A DNA stretch of 15,991 nt from JAZLFH01 sp045615705 (GCA_045615705.1 JAZLFH010000033.1:1-15991), one strand, 5' to 3'; numbered from the stretch's first letter, positions 1-7,217 are shown. The notes: a model not told the origin generated them from the sequence alone. Numbers and translations are program-made.

Positions 1-3000
1 AGAGATTCTTAAAGTATTCAGATGTTCCCTCTGTATGGAAGTCACCAACAAGAGGTTCACCGTTTGTTGTCGGAGAGTAATCGCCATCTTGATATCTCAA
101 CTTATTGTATGCATAAATCTTTGCATCGCCATCGCCGTCACAAGTAACCTGTGCAACAAAAGTGTTTGTCGGAAGTGCAATATTATATTCGTAAACATTC
201 TCATTGAAGTTTGGAACATTTACATACGAATAACCTCTGTCTGCTGTGTACTTAATCTTAAATGATGCGTACTCATCACCCCACTTCAAGAATATCGGAA
301 TTGCAGAAGTTGTTTCGTTTGTAATATTTCCCGGATTGTAAATTGTTACAGTCTCGCCCGGATCAAAGTGCATTGTGTATGCATAAGAAAGTTTTGTAGC
401 CGCAGAGTGAATGTAATCATTGGTAGGAATTCCGTCAGGACCGGGATCATCTGTTCTCCAAAGGTTCGTCGGGTCAGTAGCCGTAGAATTACTTCTCCAG
501 TTATATACACAAGCAAAGTAGTCTGTATTAGAGTAGTCATTCTTGTATGCCGGTGAACGACCACTTGAACCTGTTGTAATACCTCTTCCTGCCGTACCGT
601 CATTTACCTTTTCCCATTTTCTCTCGTAAATTGAGGAAGCTGCTGCAGGAGTTGACATAAGAATTGTTATATCGCAAGAACGGTTTGCCTTAAATGAGAA
701 GAATGGATCTGATGTGCTACCGTCTCTTGCATAACTTCCGCTCTTACCCATTTCTGAAACAGGAAGTATAAACAAACTCTGACCTATAAGGTAATCAGAA
801 ACATTACCAAGTGCCCAAATTGATGTTCTGGAAGAACTACCGGTAGTTTCAATGATTGAACCGTTATCGTTTGCTACTGCACCGCCTGATACGAAAACTG
901 CACTACCACTACCGGATGGGAAGTAGTTTGTAAATTCTTTTAACTTATATGCTGAAGATGTGAAATTAACTTTATAATTCCATTCAAAGCCGTCCGGGTC
1001 TGTATAATAGGCATAACCTGTACCTTGACCGTACTTAATAGTTATCTTGCCGTCAACAGTTCTTCTCACAAGATTAAACTGTCTTGTCGGGTTAGTCTGC
1101 ATCGGACCGCTTCCGCCGATATCAGAACTACCGTAGTCCTTATCGTTTTCGACTTTGTAAGTAAATGTACCGCCTGTTTCATCTGTACCTTTGAGAATTA
1201 CGATATTAACATCAGCGGGAAGTTCTACATCATAATCACTTACCGTGTAGTCGAAGTTAGAAATAGGTGTATATGTTTCACCGTCATCTATTGAGTATGA
1301 AAGAGATACTCCGTTTGCCTGCTGTGAAGCTACATCGGAAATTGTTGCAGTATCAATAATGTTTGAATACTTAACATTTGCACCAACCAATTTGAGTGCA
1401 GATGTCGGAATCATTGTTGTATCCGCCGAAGATGTAACTGTTGCAGGATTGTTCATTTCAACATCTGAAACACCTGATTTTGAAGATGTAGCAGTATTTG
1501 AACCGTTTGTAAGAGTTACGGTATTATTGCCACCTGTAAGTGTTGCGGTTGAGCCGTTTGTGGAACCTGTAACTCCCGCATAACGAGTAAGAGTTGAAAG
1601 AGGAATTATTTCTTCGCCGTTTTCATACGAAGCGTTTGGAGCATATACATGGAATGTTACTCCTTTGTTTGCATCAGTTTTCATAACATAGTTAGCCGGG
1701 TTTGTTGTCGGAACAAGTGAACCGAAGTCACCCTTTGAGCCTGTACCTGATGAGTAAACAACCTCAACCTCGCCTGCGGGTGCTTCAAAGGAAATAACGC
1801 CGCCTTCACTTGTTGCAACATAGTATCCGATTGTACCAGCATCACCGACATTTACTTCGTAAGTACCCTTCGGAAGGTCGCAGACCGTGTACTTAAATGT
1901 GCCCGAGCCTGTAGTCCTAAAATTGAGGTAACAATCAGTAGGAAATACACTTCCTTTTTCTGCAAATGTTACAACTCTGTCACCAATCTGAACTCCGACA
2001 ACAGGGCAATCGGTATCTATGTTTGTAACCTTGGTAGGTGTGAGATAATTATTCTTATCATTATCACTAACCTGGATAACATTTAAGAATGTTTGTGTTC
2101 GATTGTTGCCCGGCACCATTTCAATTCTCCATGTGGAGCCTTCGTCAACCTCGGCATCCTGAGAAGCTTTATTTTCAAGAGGATATCCGGGGTACTTAAT
2201 GTTGCTGCCGTTACTCCAAACCTGAGAATCACTACCATCGCTTGAAGAACCGCCGACAGTATTGATTGTAACATTACCCGGAAGGATGTTATCAACAGTC
2301 ATCTTACCGTTATAACGGTTATTTGTCGAATCGGAATATGTTCTTCTAAAGATTGCCTGCTGTCCGCTTACGGTAGGCTGTTCCAATCCGTGAAGAACCC
2401 ATCTTTTTGCGTATTGTGAAGTTGTTAATGTATTAGATTCATATGTGTAATCGTAGATAACCATAACGCCCGGAACATCTGTTCTCTTCATATCAAAGAA
2501 CATGAACGAACGCTTGAAAGTTGTTAGGAAAGAACCGGGATAAGCACCCTTAAGGTCGCCTTTAAGATATGTGTATTCGGGAGCCAAACCGTGATTCGGG
2601 TCAATTTCCTGTCTTTCAACAGTTGAAGTCTTACATGCGTTAACCGCTGTTGTTGTAAGTGAAGCATAAGCACCTTCGGTAATTGTTGCTTTCTGTCCGC
2701 CATCACGGATTTGTCCAATAGAGGTACCCGTTGTATCCGGACTTCTCAAAAACAGGATGGAGTTATGAGCAACAGTCTTTGCCGCATATTGGCTACGGTG
2801 GTCGGAACTGTATGATGTTCCGCCGGTATTGGTATTATTTAATTTTCCCTGGTATACACCTGAATCGGATGCCAAGATACCTTTGTAGTAAATCTGGAAA
2901 TGTCCTGCATCAAGGTGCTGATGGTTCATGGTGAGCAATCCGCCGACCTTCATCTCTGCTACAACATCGGGAGATTCTGCACCGTGGCTCCATCCTGTAC

Positions 3001-4234
3001 GAGCAACGCTCATACCAACAGGGTATGGGAAATGCTTTGCCTGAGGAAGGTTATTCAAAGCGTAACGGTCCATTGAAAGCGCTGCACCGCTGTTTAAAAT
3101 AATGAACGGTACGGCTGAATTTTCGTACGCCGAAGAGAAATGACCGCATCTTGTGTAGTACTCACTCTTAATATATGGGTTAAGTCCGAGTGCATAGTCA
3201 AATGCCATAGCAAGTTTGTAGTCATCCCAGAACTCCCACATAAACTTACCTTCATCTATTGCGGTATCACCATCACGAAGAAGCTGTCCATCCGGACGAC
3301 GCATATAAATGTAACCGTATGATGTTTTTGTAAGATTATCTAAATCGTACGGAGCCGCCGCACCCATCGCCGTGATGAGTTTGAATGCCCAATCATCCCA
3401 CATGTGACGATACTGTCCGTATGAATCACCTTCGATATTATAATGACCTTGGAGCGTAATATTTCTTGTAGGAACATATTCTTCGTAGAATCTGCCGCCG
3501 ACAACTTTCCATATGTCGGGACGCTCATCGTATGTAGCAATAGCAAATGCTAAAAGAGAACGGAGAAGCTGAGATTCACTTCCGTGTCCGTTGATTGCAC
3601 TCTGGTCTGTCGGAGGATATCCGATTTCCATGTATTTTGCAATTGTTTCGCAAATAGAAATAATCTGTGATTTCTGTTGCGATGACAAAATGTCGTAACA
3701 CCAGTCGTAAATTTCAGATGCTACATATATTACACGACCTCCAAATCTTGTCTGATTATCTGTCGATGAACCAAAACAAGTTCTGTCTGTGTAATTGAGA
3801 GTTGTAAGGTAATTCATAATACCTTCAACTGCCTTTTCACCGCTGTCTGCATTGCCGTAAATTGCATAATCAAAAGCAGTTGCCTCAATCTTTGCAAGTT
3901 TTGTCTCGTCATAGTAGACGCCACTTGAATCTGCAGAAAGAGTTGTCGATGCACCATATTTAACAATCTGTGCAACAAAATTGTTAATTTTTGCTGCGGA
4001 CTCTGCATTTTGCGGGTCATCCATAGCAGCCTGAATATTCGGAATATCGGATGCCCTAAACATTACTCTCGGGTGTTCGTTTGCCGGCGGATTTACGCTG
4101 GGTGCCGCATATTTGGCGGAAATTGCCGCTTCCGCAACAACAGGCTCAAACCCATCGAGCGGAGCCAAGTTCGTTACGCCGAACACCAGCAAAAATGCAA
4201 GCACGAAACCAAGAGTTCTTCTAAGTACTTTCAT
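1..4234 (-). CDS. Secreted heparinase II/III-type polysaccharide lyase with copper-amine-oxidase-like stalk domain (partial, 3' end outside window)
   Basis: Reading the minus strand from ATG 4234 gives 1411 uninterrupted codons to the left edge, so the C-terminus is missing. A perfect AGGAGG (4242-4247) sits 7 nt upstream. Residues 1-36 form a signal peptide (basic MKVLRR start, hydrophobic core, likely cleavage near VAEA). Residues ~55-400 fit the alpha/alpha-toroid domain and ~400-700 the heparinase II/III beta-sheet domain. Visible candidate site residues are His217 (NGHGSES), Tyr272 (DSYGQYR), His438 and His440 (NHQHLDAGHF), Asp457 (ASDSGVY) and His490 (AHNS). Their order, and the 55- and 17-residue gaps between 217/272 and 440/457, match the catalytic and zinc residues I recall for Pedobacter heparinase II. 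The expected reaction is beta-elimination of a uronate-containing polysaccharide outside the cell; the substrate is unknown. Residues ~860-965 (IIPLSTLTRYAG, then TTMIPTSALKLVGANVKYS) resemble a copper amine oxidase N-terminal-like stalk domain. The remaining ~450 residues are Ser/Thr/Gly-rich and look beta-sandwich-like. Confidence 0.88.
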   Translation of the reverse strand, partial: MKVLRRTLGFVLAFLLVFGVTNLAPLDGFEPVVAEAAISAKYAAPSVNPPANEHPRVMFRASDIPNIQAAMDDPQNAESAAKINNFVAQIVKYGASTTLSADSSGVYYDETKLAKIEATAFDYAIYGNADSGEKAVEGIMNYLTTLNYTDRTCFGSSTDNQTRFGGRVIYVASEIYDWCYDILSSQQKSQIISICETIAKYMEIGYPPTDQSAINGHGSESQLLRSLLAFAIATYDERPDIWKVVGGRFYEEYVPTRNITLQGHYNIEGDSYGQYRHMWDDWAFKLITAMGAAAPYDLDNLTKTSYGYIYMRRPDGQLLRDGDTAIDEGKFMWEFWDDYKLAMAFDYALGLNPYIKSEYYTRCGHFSSAYENSAVPFIILNSGAALSMDRYALNNLPQAKHFPYPVGMSVARTGWSHGAESPDVVAEMKVGGLLTMNHQHLDAGHFQIYYKGILASDSGVYQGKLNNTNTGGTSYSSDHRSQYAAKTVAHNSILFLRSPDTTGTSIGQIRDGGQKATITEGAYASLTTTAVNACKTSTVERQEIDPNHGLAPEYTYLKGDLKGAYPGSFLTTFKRSFMFFDMKRTDVPGVMVIYDYTYESNTLTTSQYAKRWVLHGLEQPTVSGQQAIFRRTYSDSTNNRYNGKMTVDNILPGNVTINTVGGSSSDGSDSQVWSNGSNIKYPGYPLENKASQDAEVDEGSTWRIEMVPGNNRTQTFLNVIQVSDNDKNNYLTPTKVTNIDTDCPVVGVQIGDRVVTFAEKGSVFPTDCYLNFRTTGSGTFKYTVCDLPKGTYEVNVGDAGTIGYYVATSEGGVISFEAPAGEVEVVYSSGTGSKGDFGSLVPTTNPANYVMKTDANKGVTFHVYAPNASYENGEEIIPLSTLTRYAGVTGSTNGSTATLTGGNNTVTLTNGSNTATSSKSGVSDVEMNNPATVTSSADTTMIPTSALKLVGANVKYSNIIDTATISDVASQQANGVSLSYSIDDGETYTPISNFDYTVSDYDVELPADVNIVILKGTDETGGTFTYKVENDKDYGSSDIGGSGPMQTNPTRQFNLVRRTVDGKITIKYGQGTGYAYYTDPDGFEWNYKVNFTSSAYKLKEFTNYFPSGSGSAVFVSGGAVANDNGSIIETTGSSSRTSIWALGNVSDYLIGQSLFILPVSEMGKSGSYARDGSTSDPFFSFKANRSCDITILMSTPAAASSIYERKWEKVNDGTAGRGITTGSSGRSPAYKNDYSNTDYFACVYNWRSNSTATDPTNLWRTDDPGPDGIPTNDYIHSAATKLSYAYTMHFDPGETVTIYNPGNITNETTSAIPIFLKWGDEYASFKIKYTADRGYSYVNVPNFNENVYEYNIALPTNTFVAQVTCDGDGDAKIYAYNKLRYQDGDYSPTTNGEPLVGDFHTEGTSEYFKNL

Positions 4235-4241
4235 TTTAGTA

Positions 4242-4247
4242 CCTCCT
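4242..4247 (-). promoter_or_regulatory. Ribosome binding site of the lyase gene
   Basis: On the minus strand AGGAGG lies 7 nt before ATG 4234. It is the strongest Shine-Dalgarno sequence in the window and fixes the lyase start. Confidence 0.85.
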
Positions 4248-4398
4248 AAAAAAATTTAAAAAATTAATTAAAAACTATGTATTCGCCCGTGTAATACCAA
4301 CACTCTTAAAATTGCCAACAACTATGATGACTCTTTTATTTACCGCAGAAGTTCTTGTTTTTCCCTTTCTTCAAAAGAGAAATTTGCCGTTATTCTAC

Positions 4399-4513
4399 TT
4401 CTCCTTCGGAAAATAAACTCTTCGCATCACACAAGCCCGACTTTCGCCGGTCGTTCCTGACGGAACATATATAAAACGGATAACTCCGTATTATTTGCAC
4501 CCTGAAAGTGCAA
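4399..4513 (-). ncRNA. Candidate structured leader: five consecutive small hairpins upstream of the lyase gene
   Basis: Five stem-loops follow one another. Arms on the plus strand are 4495-4500/4508-4513, 4476-4480/4485-4489, 4453-4457/4462-4466, 4437-4441/4446-4450 and 4399-4404/4408-4413. Read as minus-strand RNA, the three middle loops are GUUA, GUCA and GAAA, all of G-N-N-A form and one a true GNRA loop. In the last two hairpins one pair is a G-U wobble only when read as minus-strand RNA (it is A-C on the other strand), which favours a transcript running toward the lyase start at 4234. I do not recognise a known riboswitch class. The remaining 4250-4398 contains AT-rich sequence and the ribosome binding site only. 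Confidence 0.4.
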
Positions 4514-4820
4514 GTGCCGTACTCTTCCTCTCCTTCAAATTAAACAAGGAAAGTTTCACGCACTGTTTACGATACTTAGACAACAAAAATGTTTAAATTA
4601 AACCTGTTTTAAGCCTATTTTAACATCTCGCATTCTAACTCAACGGATATTTCCTCCCTTTTCTTATTTTATAATCTGTATTTTGTCAAATATGCTAAAT
4701 CGCATACTATACATACTTTTAAAACCCAAACAACCGTAAAACGGGCTTTTTTTCACCGTTTTCGGCTCATTAATCTTGCTTTTATCAAAATTTGGGGCAA
4801 ATGTTTTGCAAAATTTTAGG

Positions 4821-4836
4821 AAATTTGTACAAATTT
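4821..4836. promoter_or_regulatory. 16-bp perfect palindrome, candidate operator
   Basis: AAATTTGTACAAATTT is its own reverse complement. A second shorter palindrome, TTTTGCAAAA, lies at 4804-4813, and related CAAAATTT words occur at 4786-4793 and 4809-4816. All sit between the divergent lyase and regulator genes, where an operator would be expected. The surroundings are very AT-rich, so chance is a real alternative. The rest of 4514-5205 shows no convincing gene. Confidence 0.3.
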
Positions 4837-5205
4837 GACACTCTTGACAAATTTTCGGAAACAGGTTTTTTGACGCTCTTTTTAAAGATTTAAAAAATGC
4901 GCTCAAACCCACTGTTTTCAAGTATTTTAAGCATTTTTCATTTACGCTCTTTTCCTAAAAAAGTGCATAATAACACCTTTTTATGTTACAATTATATTGC
5001 ACAAAGTCAAATGTTTCAAGTCTAAAAATTATGTATTTTTTACATATTTTTTCAACTCGCCTTTGCTTTCTTCATTTACATTGTATTAAGAACCGACTTT
5101 TTTATTATTGTACTTCAATAAATAACTCAATCTCTCATTTTTTAAGATTCTTTTCACCGTTTGTTTCATAATGTAATCAATAATACACTTTTTCGACTGT
5201 TTTTC

Positions 5206-5234
5206 TTGATTTTGCTTGTTTTTTATAGTAAAAT
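5206..5234 (+). promoter_or_regulatory. Likely sigma-A promoter of the PBP/LuxR regulator
   Basis: TTGATT (5206-5211) and TAAAAT (5229-5234) are separated by 17 bp. The expected start site near 5241 would leave a leader of only about ten bases carrying the GGTGAT ribosome binding site (5241-5246). TATAGT at 5224-5229 is an alternative -10 with a poorer -35. Confidence 0.45.
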
Positions 5235-5251
5235 TATATTGGTGATAGTGT

Positions 5252-6316
5252 ATGGTTATTAATATTATTATCGACCCTATTTGTAAAAACAGTCCGTGGT
5301 GTAACGAAACCCTTTCTGGTATCGATTCTAAAGTTTTATCTCTCAGATATGAGTCTAAAATCATTACGGAAGATAAAATCACAAGCGAACTCGAATGCCT
5401 TATTGTTATCGCTTCGTCCCCTTCTTGGCTCGAAAAAATAGTTGCTGCTTGTAAAAAGCACAGCGTTAAGCCTATCGTTACCAGCAACCAGCCGATTATT
5501 CTTTCAGAACCTTGCGGTTATGTATTGATTGACCACAATGATGCCATGGTAAAATGTATGGATTATCTGTCTTACTGTAAAAAAGACCGGGTCGCTCTGT
5601 ACGGAGTAAGAAAATCCTCCTTTGCAGACTCGCTTAAATGCAACTACTTTAAAAAAGAAGATATTTTTTATCTCAATGACGCTTCTTACGACGGCCTGTT
5701 TGAAAATTTCTGGCAAAAACATGAGAAATATAACTCGGTTTTGTGCGTGGATGCAACTTCTTCCATCCACCTTATCATGGAACTTAAAAAGAGAAATGTA
5801 GAAATCCCCAAAGACTTATTCTTAGTTTCGTGTGCAGATTCTTCAATAGGTAAAATATTCTCACCAAGCATTACGGCAGTTGCTTTTGACAACAAAATGC
5901 TCGGCGTTCATACCGTGCTTTTGTATCGTTACCTTTACAAATGCTCAGATGCTGTTACGATGACAGTTTCTCTCCCCTGTAAAATAATTTACGCCGAGTC
6001 AACTAATTTCATTAAACCCGGCAAAAGTAAAAAGCGTAAGCCGATATACAATATTAAGGATTTTGATTTTGCAAAAGAAAACGGTTCAATTTCTCAAAAA
6101 ATACAATCACTGGATTTGTTATTCCACTCAACGGATAAACTCGACCTTGATATTTTGGGATATATGGCAACCGGTACGCCGTACGGTGCCATCGCAAAGG
6201 CTCTTTTTATCTCTGAAAGTACCGTAAAGTACAGAATAAAACAACTTCTCAATTCAAGCGGATTTGAATCCGCTTCCAAAATGGCTAAGGCATATTTTGA
6301 AATCTTCAAAACCTAA
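5252..6316 (+). CDS. Transcriptional regulator: LacI-type ligand-binding domain with C-terminal LuxR-type HTH
   Basis: This is a 354-residue protein and the only convincing plus-strand gene. Residues ~1-250 resemble a type I periplasmic-binding-protein fold as in LacI/GalR effector domains; the stretch with NVEIPKDLFLVSCADSS, then PSITAVAFDNKMLG, follows that family closely. There is no HTH at the N-terminus where LacI proteins carry theirs. Instead residues ~297-354 (IAKALFISESTVKYRIKQLL) match a LuxR/GerE helix-turn-helix. I see no signal peptide or membrane segment, so it should be a cytoplasmic one-component sensor of a small ligand, perhaps a sugar. It is transcribed away from the lyase gene across ~1 kb of shared upstream DNA, which suggests it controls the lyase (inference). 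GGTGAT stands 5 nt before the ATG. A strong terminator follows 37 bp after the stop. Confidence 0.8.
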   Translation: MVINIIIDPICKNSPWCNETLSGIDSKVLSLRYESKIITEDKITSELECLIVIASSPSWLEKIVAACKKHSVKPIVTSNQPIILSEPCGYVLIDHNDAMVKCMDYLSYCKKDRVALYGVRKSSFADSLKCNYFKKEDIFYLNDASYDGLFENFWQKHEKYNSVLCVDATSSIHLIMELKKRNVEIPKDLFLVSCADSSIGKIFSPSITAVAFDNKMLGVHTVLLYRYLYKCSDAVTMTVSLPCKIIYAESTNFIKPGKSKKRKPIYNIKDFDFAKENGSISQKIQSLDLLFHSTDKLDLDILGYMATGTPYGAIAKALFISESTVKYRIKQLLNSSGFESASKMAKAYFEIFKT

Positions 6317-6325
6317 GGGGCTGAG

Positions 6326-6344
6326 GCAAAATACACTATTTTGC
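6326..6344. repeat. Short perfect inverted repeat between regulator stop and terminator
   Basis: GCAAAATA, a three-base loop and TATTTTGC form an 8-bp perfect stem directly before the main terminator. It has no T-run of its own, so it may be an accessory hairpin or part of the same terminator region. Confidence 0.4.
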
Positions 6345-6353
6345 TTCCGGTCC

Positions 6354-6389
6354 AAAAGTGGGTGTCGCATTTTGCGACACCCACTTTTT
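6354..6389 (+). terminator. Strong intrinsic terminator, probably bidirectional
   Basis: A 16-bp perfect stem (6354-6369 with 6373-6388) has a three-base loop. The GTGGGTGTCGCA core is flanked by an A-run on the left and a T-run on the right. It lies between the convergent regulator (plus) and four-helix-bundle gene (minus) and can serve both. Confidence 0.88.
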
Positions 6390-6413
6390 AAGTAACCCGT
6401 GGACGATATAGGA

Positions 6414-6758
6414 CTAATTATTGTTTTTTGCGGTGTTGATTGAGGAAATGAGAAGTTTTCGAATTGTACCACATTGATTATATAAATCTTTCGCAATTTC
6501 TCTATCTAAAATTTCTGACTCCACAAAAAGCACAAGCCAATACTCCGTTTCATAACATTCTTTCAAAGCAATCTGTAACTTTGCAATAAAATCGTTCTTT
6601 CCGTGAGCGTAGTTTGCTTCGTGAATATTTGCTCCGATTGATGTTGAACTTCTCTCTAACTGATTTACAAGTGAATAATGTCCCTTAATCATTTCGCAGA
6701 GTTTTATAATTTTGACTGCAAAATCTGTAGATAAATCTGCAAGTTTGTTTTCCTTCAT
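6414..6758 (-). CDS. Four helix bundle protein (23S rRNA intervening-sequence family)
   Basis: The product has 114 residues, the usual length of the family (Pfam PF05635, also called S23 or IVS protein). The signature around residues 33-48 (QLERSSTSIGANIHEA) and the ALKECYETEYWL helix (64-75) fit well; in homologues the first reads roughly QLRRAATSIPANIAEG. AGAGGTG (6766-6772) lies 7 nt before ATG 6758. The family is named from open reading frames inside 23S rRNA intervening sequences. It is related to Avd of diversity-generating retroelements, a basic four-helix protein that works with RNA. No reverse transcriptase, variable repeat or rRNA is present here. The distinctive context is the hairpin array starting just upstream (6811-7186). 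The function is unknown; a role with structured RNA is inference. Confidence 0.87.
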   Translation of the reverse strand: MKENKLADLSTDFAVKIIKLCEMIKGHYSLVNQLERSSTSIGANIHEANYAHGKNDFIAKLQIALKECYETEYWLVLFVESEILDREIAKDLYNQCGTIRKLLISSINTAKNNN

Positions 6759-6778
6759 AGTATAACACCTCTGCTAAC

Positions 6779-6807
6779 ACTCTATCACAGAATAAGGAAT
6801 ATGTAAA
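6779..6807 (-). promoter_or_regulatory. Likely promoter of the four-helix-bundle gene
   Basis: On the minus strand TTTACA (6802-6807) and TAGAGT (6779-6784) are 17 bp apart, ~20 bp before the start codon. The -35 box ends only 3 bp from the edge of the hairpin array at 6811, so the array abuts the promoter. Confidence 0.5.
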
Positions 6808-6810
6808 CAT

Positions 6811-6982
6811 TTAATGAAATATCAACTTCGTTGATATGAAATAATCCTTCGGATTATGAAATATTTTTCTTTTAGAAAAATATGAAATAAAATACGCCTT
6901 TCATATTGCGAAGCAATATTTCATACACGAAGTGTATTTCATAGCGAAGCTATTTCACACGCCGCAAGGTGTATTTCATTGA
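6811..6982. repeat. Palindromic hairpin array, composite element copy 1
   Basis: This 172-bp element begins TTAATGAAAT and ends ATTTCATTGA (9 of 10 positions inverted). It holds seven hairpins with arms 6819-6826/6830-6837, 6841-6847/6851-6857, 6861-6870/6874-6883, 6903-6909/6913-6919, 6923-6928/6932-6937, 6941-6945/6949-6953 and 6959-6963/6968-6972. In the first three, loops are TTC or TTT and hairpins are spaced by exactly GAA. In the later ones loops are GAA (GCAA in the last) and spacers exactly TTC, the same unit inverted. The arms differ in sequence from unit to unit yet pair almost perfectly. A half-unit ending in ACGCC marks the switch near 6890-6899. Confidence 0.85.
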
Positions 6983-7009
6983 AAAAGCCGAACAATAAAG
7001 ATATCATCG

Positions 7010-7186
7010 TTAATGAAATATCGGCTCCGCCGATGTGAAATAATTTACTTCGTAAATTATGAAATTTGATGCTGTGCATCAAGTGAAATGAAATAAATCC
7101 TCTCACGCCCGCAGGCATTTCACACGCCGCAGGCGTATTTCATGCACGAAGTGCATTTCACAAATCCGAAGGATTTATTTCGTTGA
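7010..7186. repeat. Palindromic hairpin array, composite element copy 2
   Basis: This 177-bp element has the same start, TTAATGAAAT, and a near-identical end, ATTTCGTTGA, as copy 1; it lies 27 bp away. It has six clear hairpins: 7018-7025/7029-7036, 7040-7048/7052-7060, 7064-7072/7076-7084, then inverted 7124-7128/7132-7136, 7142-7147/7151-7156 and 7162-7167/7171-7176. The switch of orientation lies near 7093-7120, with a half-unit AAATCC and a degenerate GCCCGCAGGC. Loops and spacers are again three bases, TTC-like/GAA before the switch and GAA-like/TTC after it. The stems are nearly all different from copy 1, so unit structure rather than sequence is repeated. Confidence 0.85.
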
Positions 7187-7216
7187 AAAAAGACTTGCAA
7201 TTTGCAAGTCTTTTTT
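7186..7216 (-). terminator. Intrinsic terminator of the tRNA operon
   Basis: A 13-bp perfect stem (7186-7198 with 7204-7216) has a five-base loop, and the minus-strand RNA ends in six U. It begins 2 nt after the encoded CCA of tRNA-Lys. It also marks the boundary with the hairpin array. Confidence 0.9.
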
Positions 7217-7217
7217 C

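Noticed and set aside
4666..4690. Minus-strand TTGACA near 4685-4690 as a lyase promoter
   Set aside because: The nearest good -10 words (TATAAA, TAAAAT) are only 10-12 bp away. At the proper 17-bp distance the hexamer is TAAGAA, a poor match.
4664..4921. 85-codon minus-strand open frame between the lyase and the regulator
   Set aside because: Its apparent start is a TTG without a ribosome binding site. The composition is that of AT-rich intergenic DNA, and I recognise no family. It overlaps the palindromes.
5086..5487. 133-codon minus-strand open frame
   Set aside because: It is antisense to the start of the PBP/LuxR regulator and its promoter, with no recognisable domain.
6811..7186. CRISPR array
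   Set aside because: There is no constant repeat with unique spacers of fixed length. The units are short hairpins with varying arms and three-base spacers, and no cas gene is present.
6414..7186. Diversity-generating retroelement or retron
   Set aside because: The four-helix protein resembles Avd distantly, but there is no reverse transcriptase and no template or variable repeat in the window.
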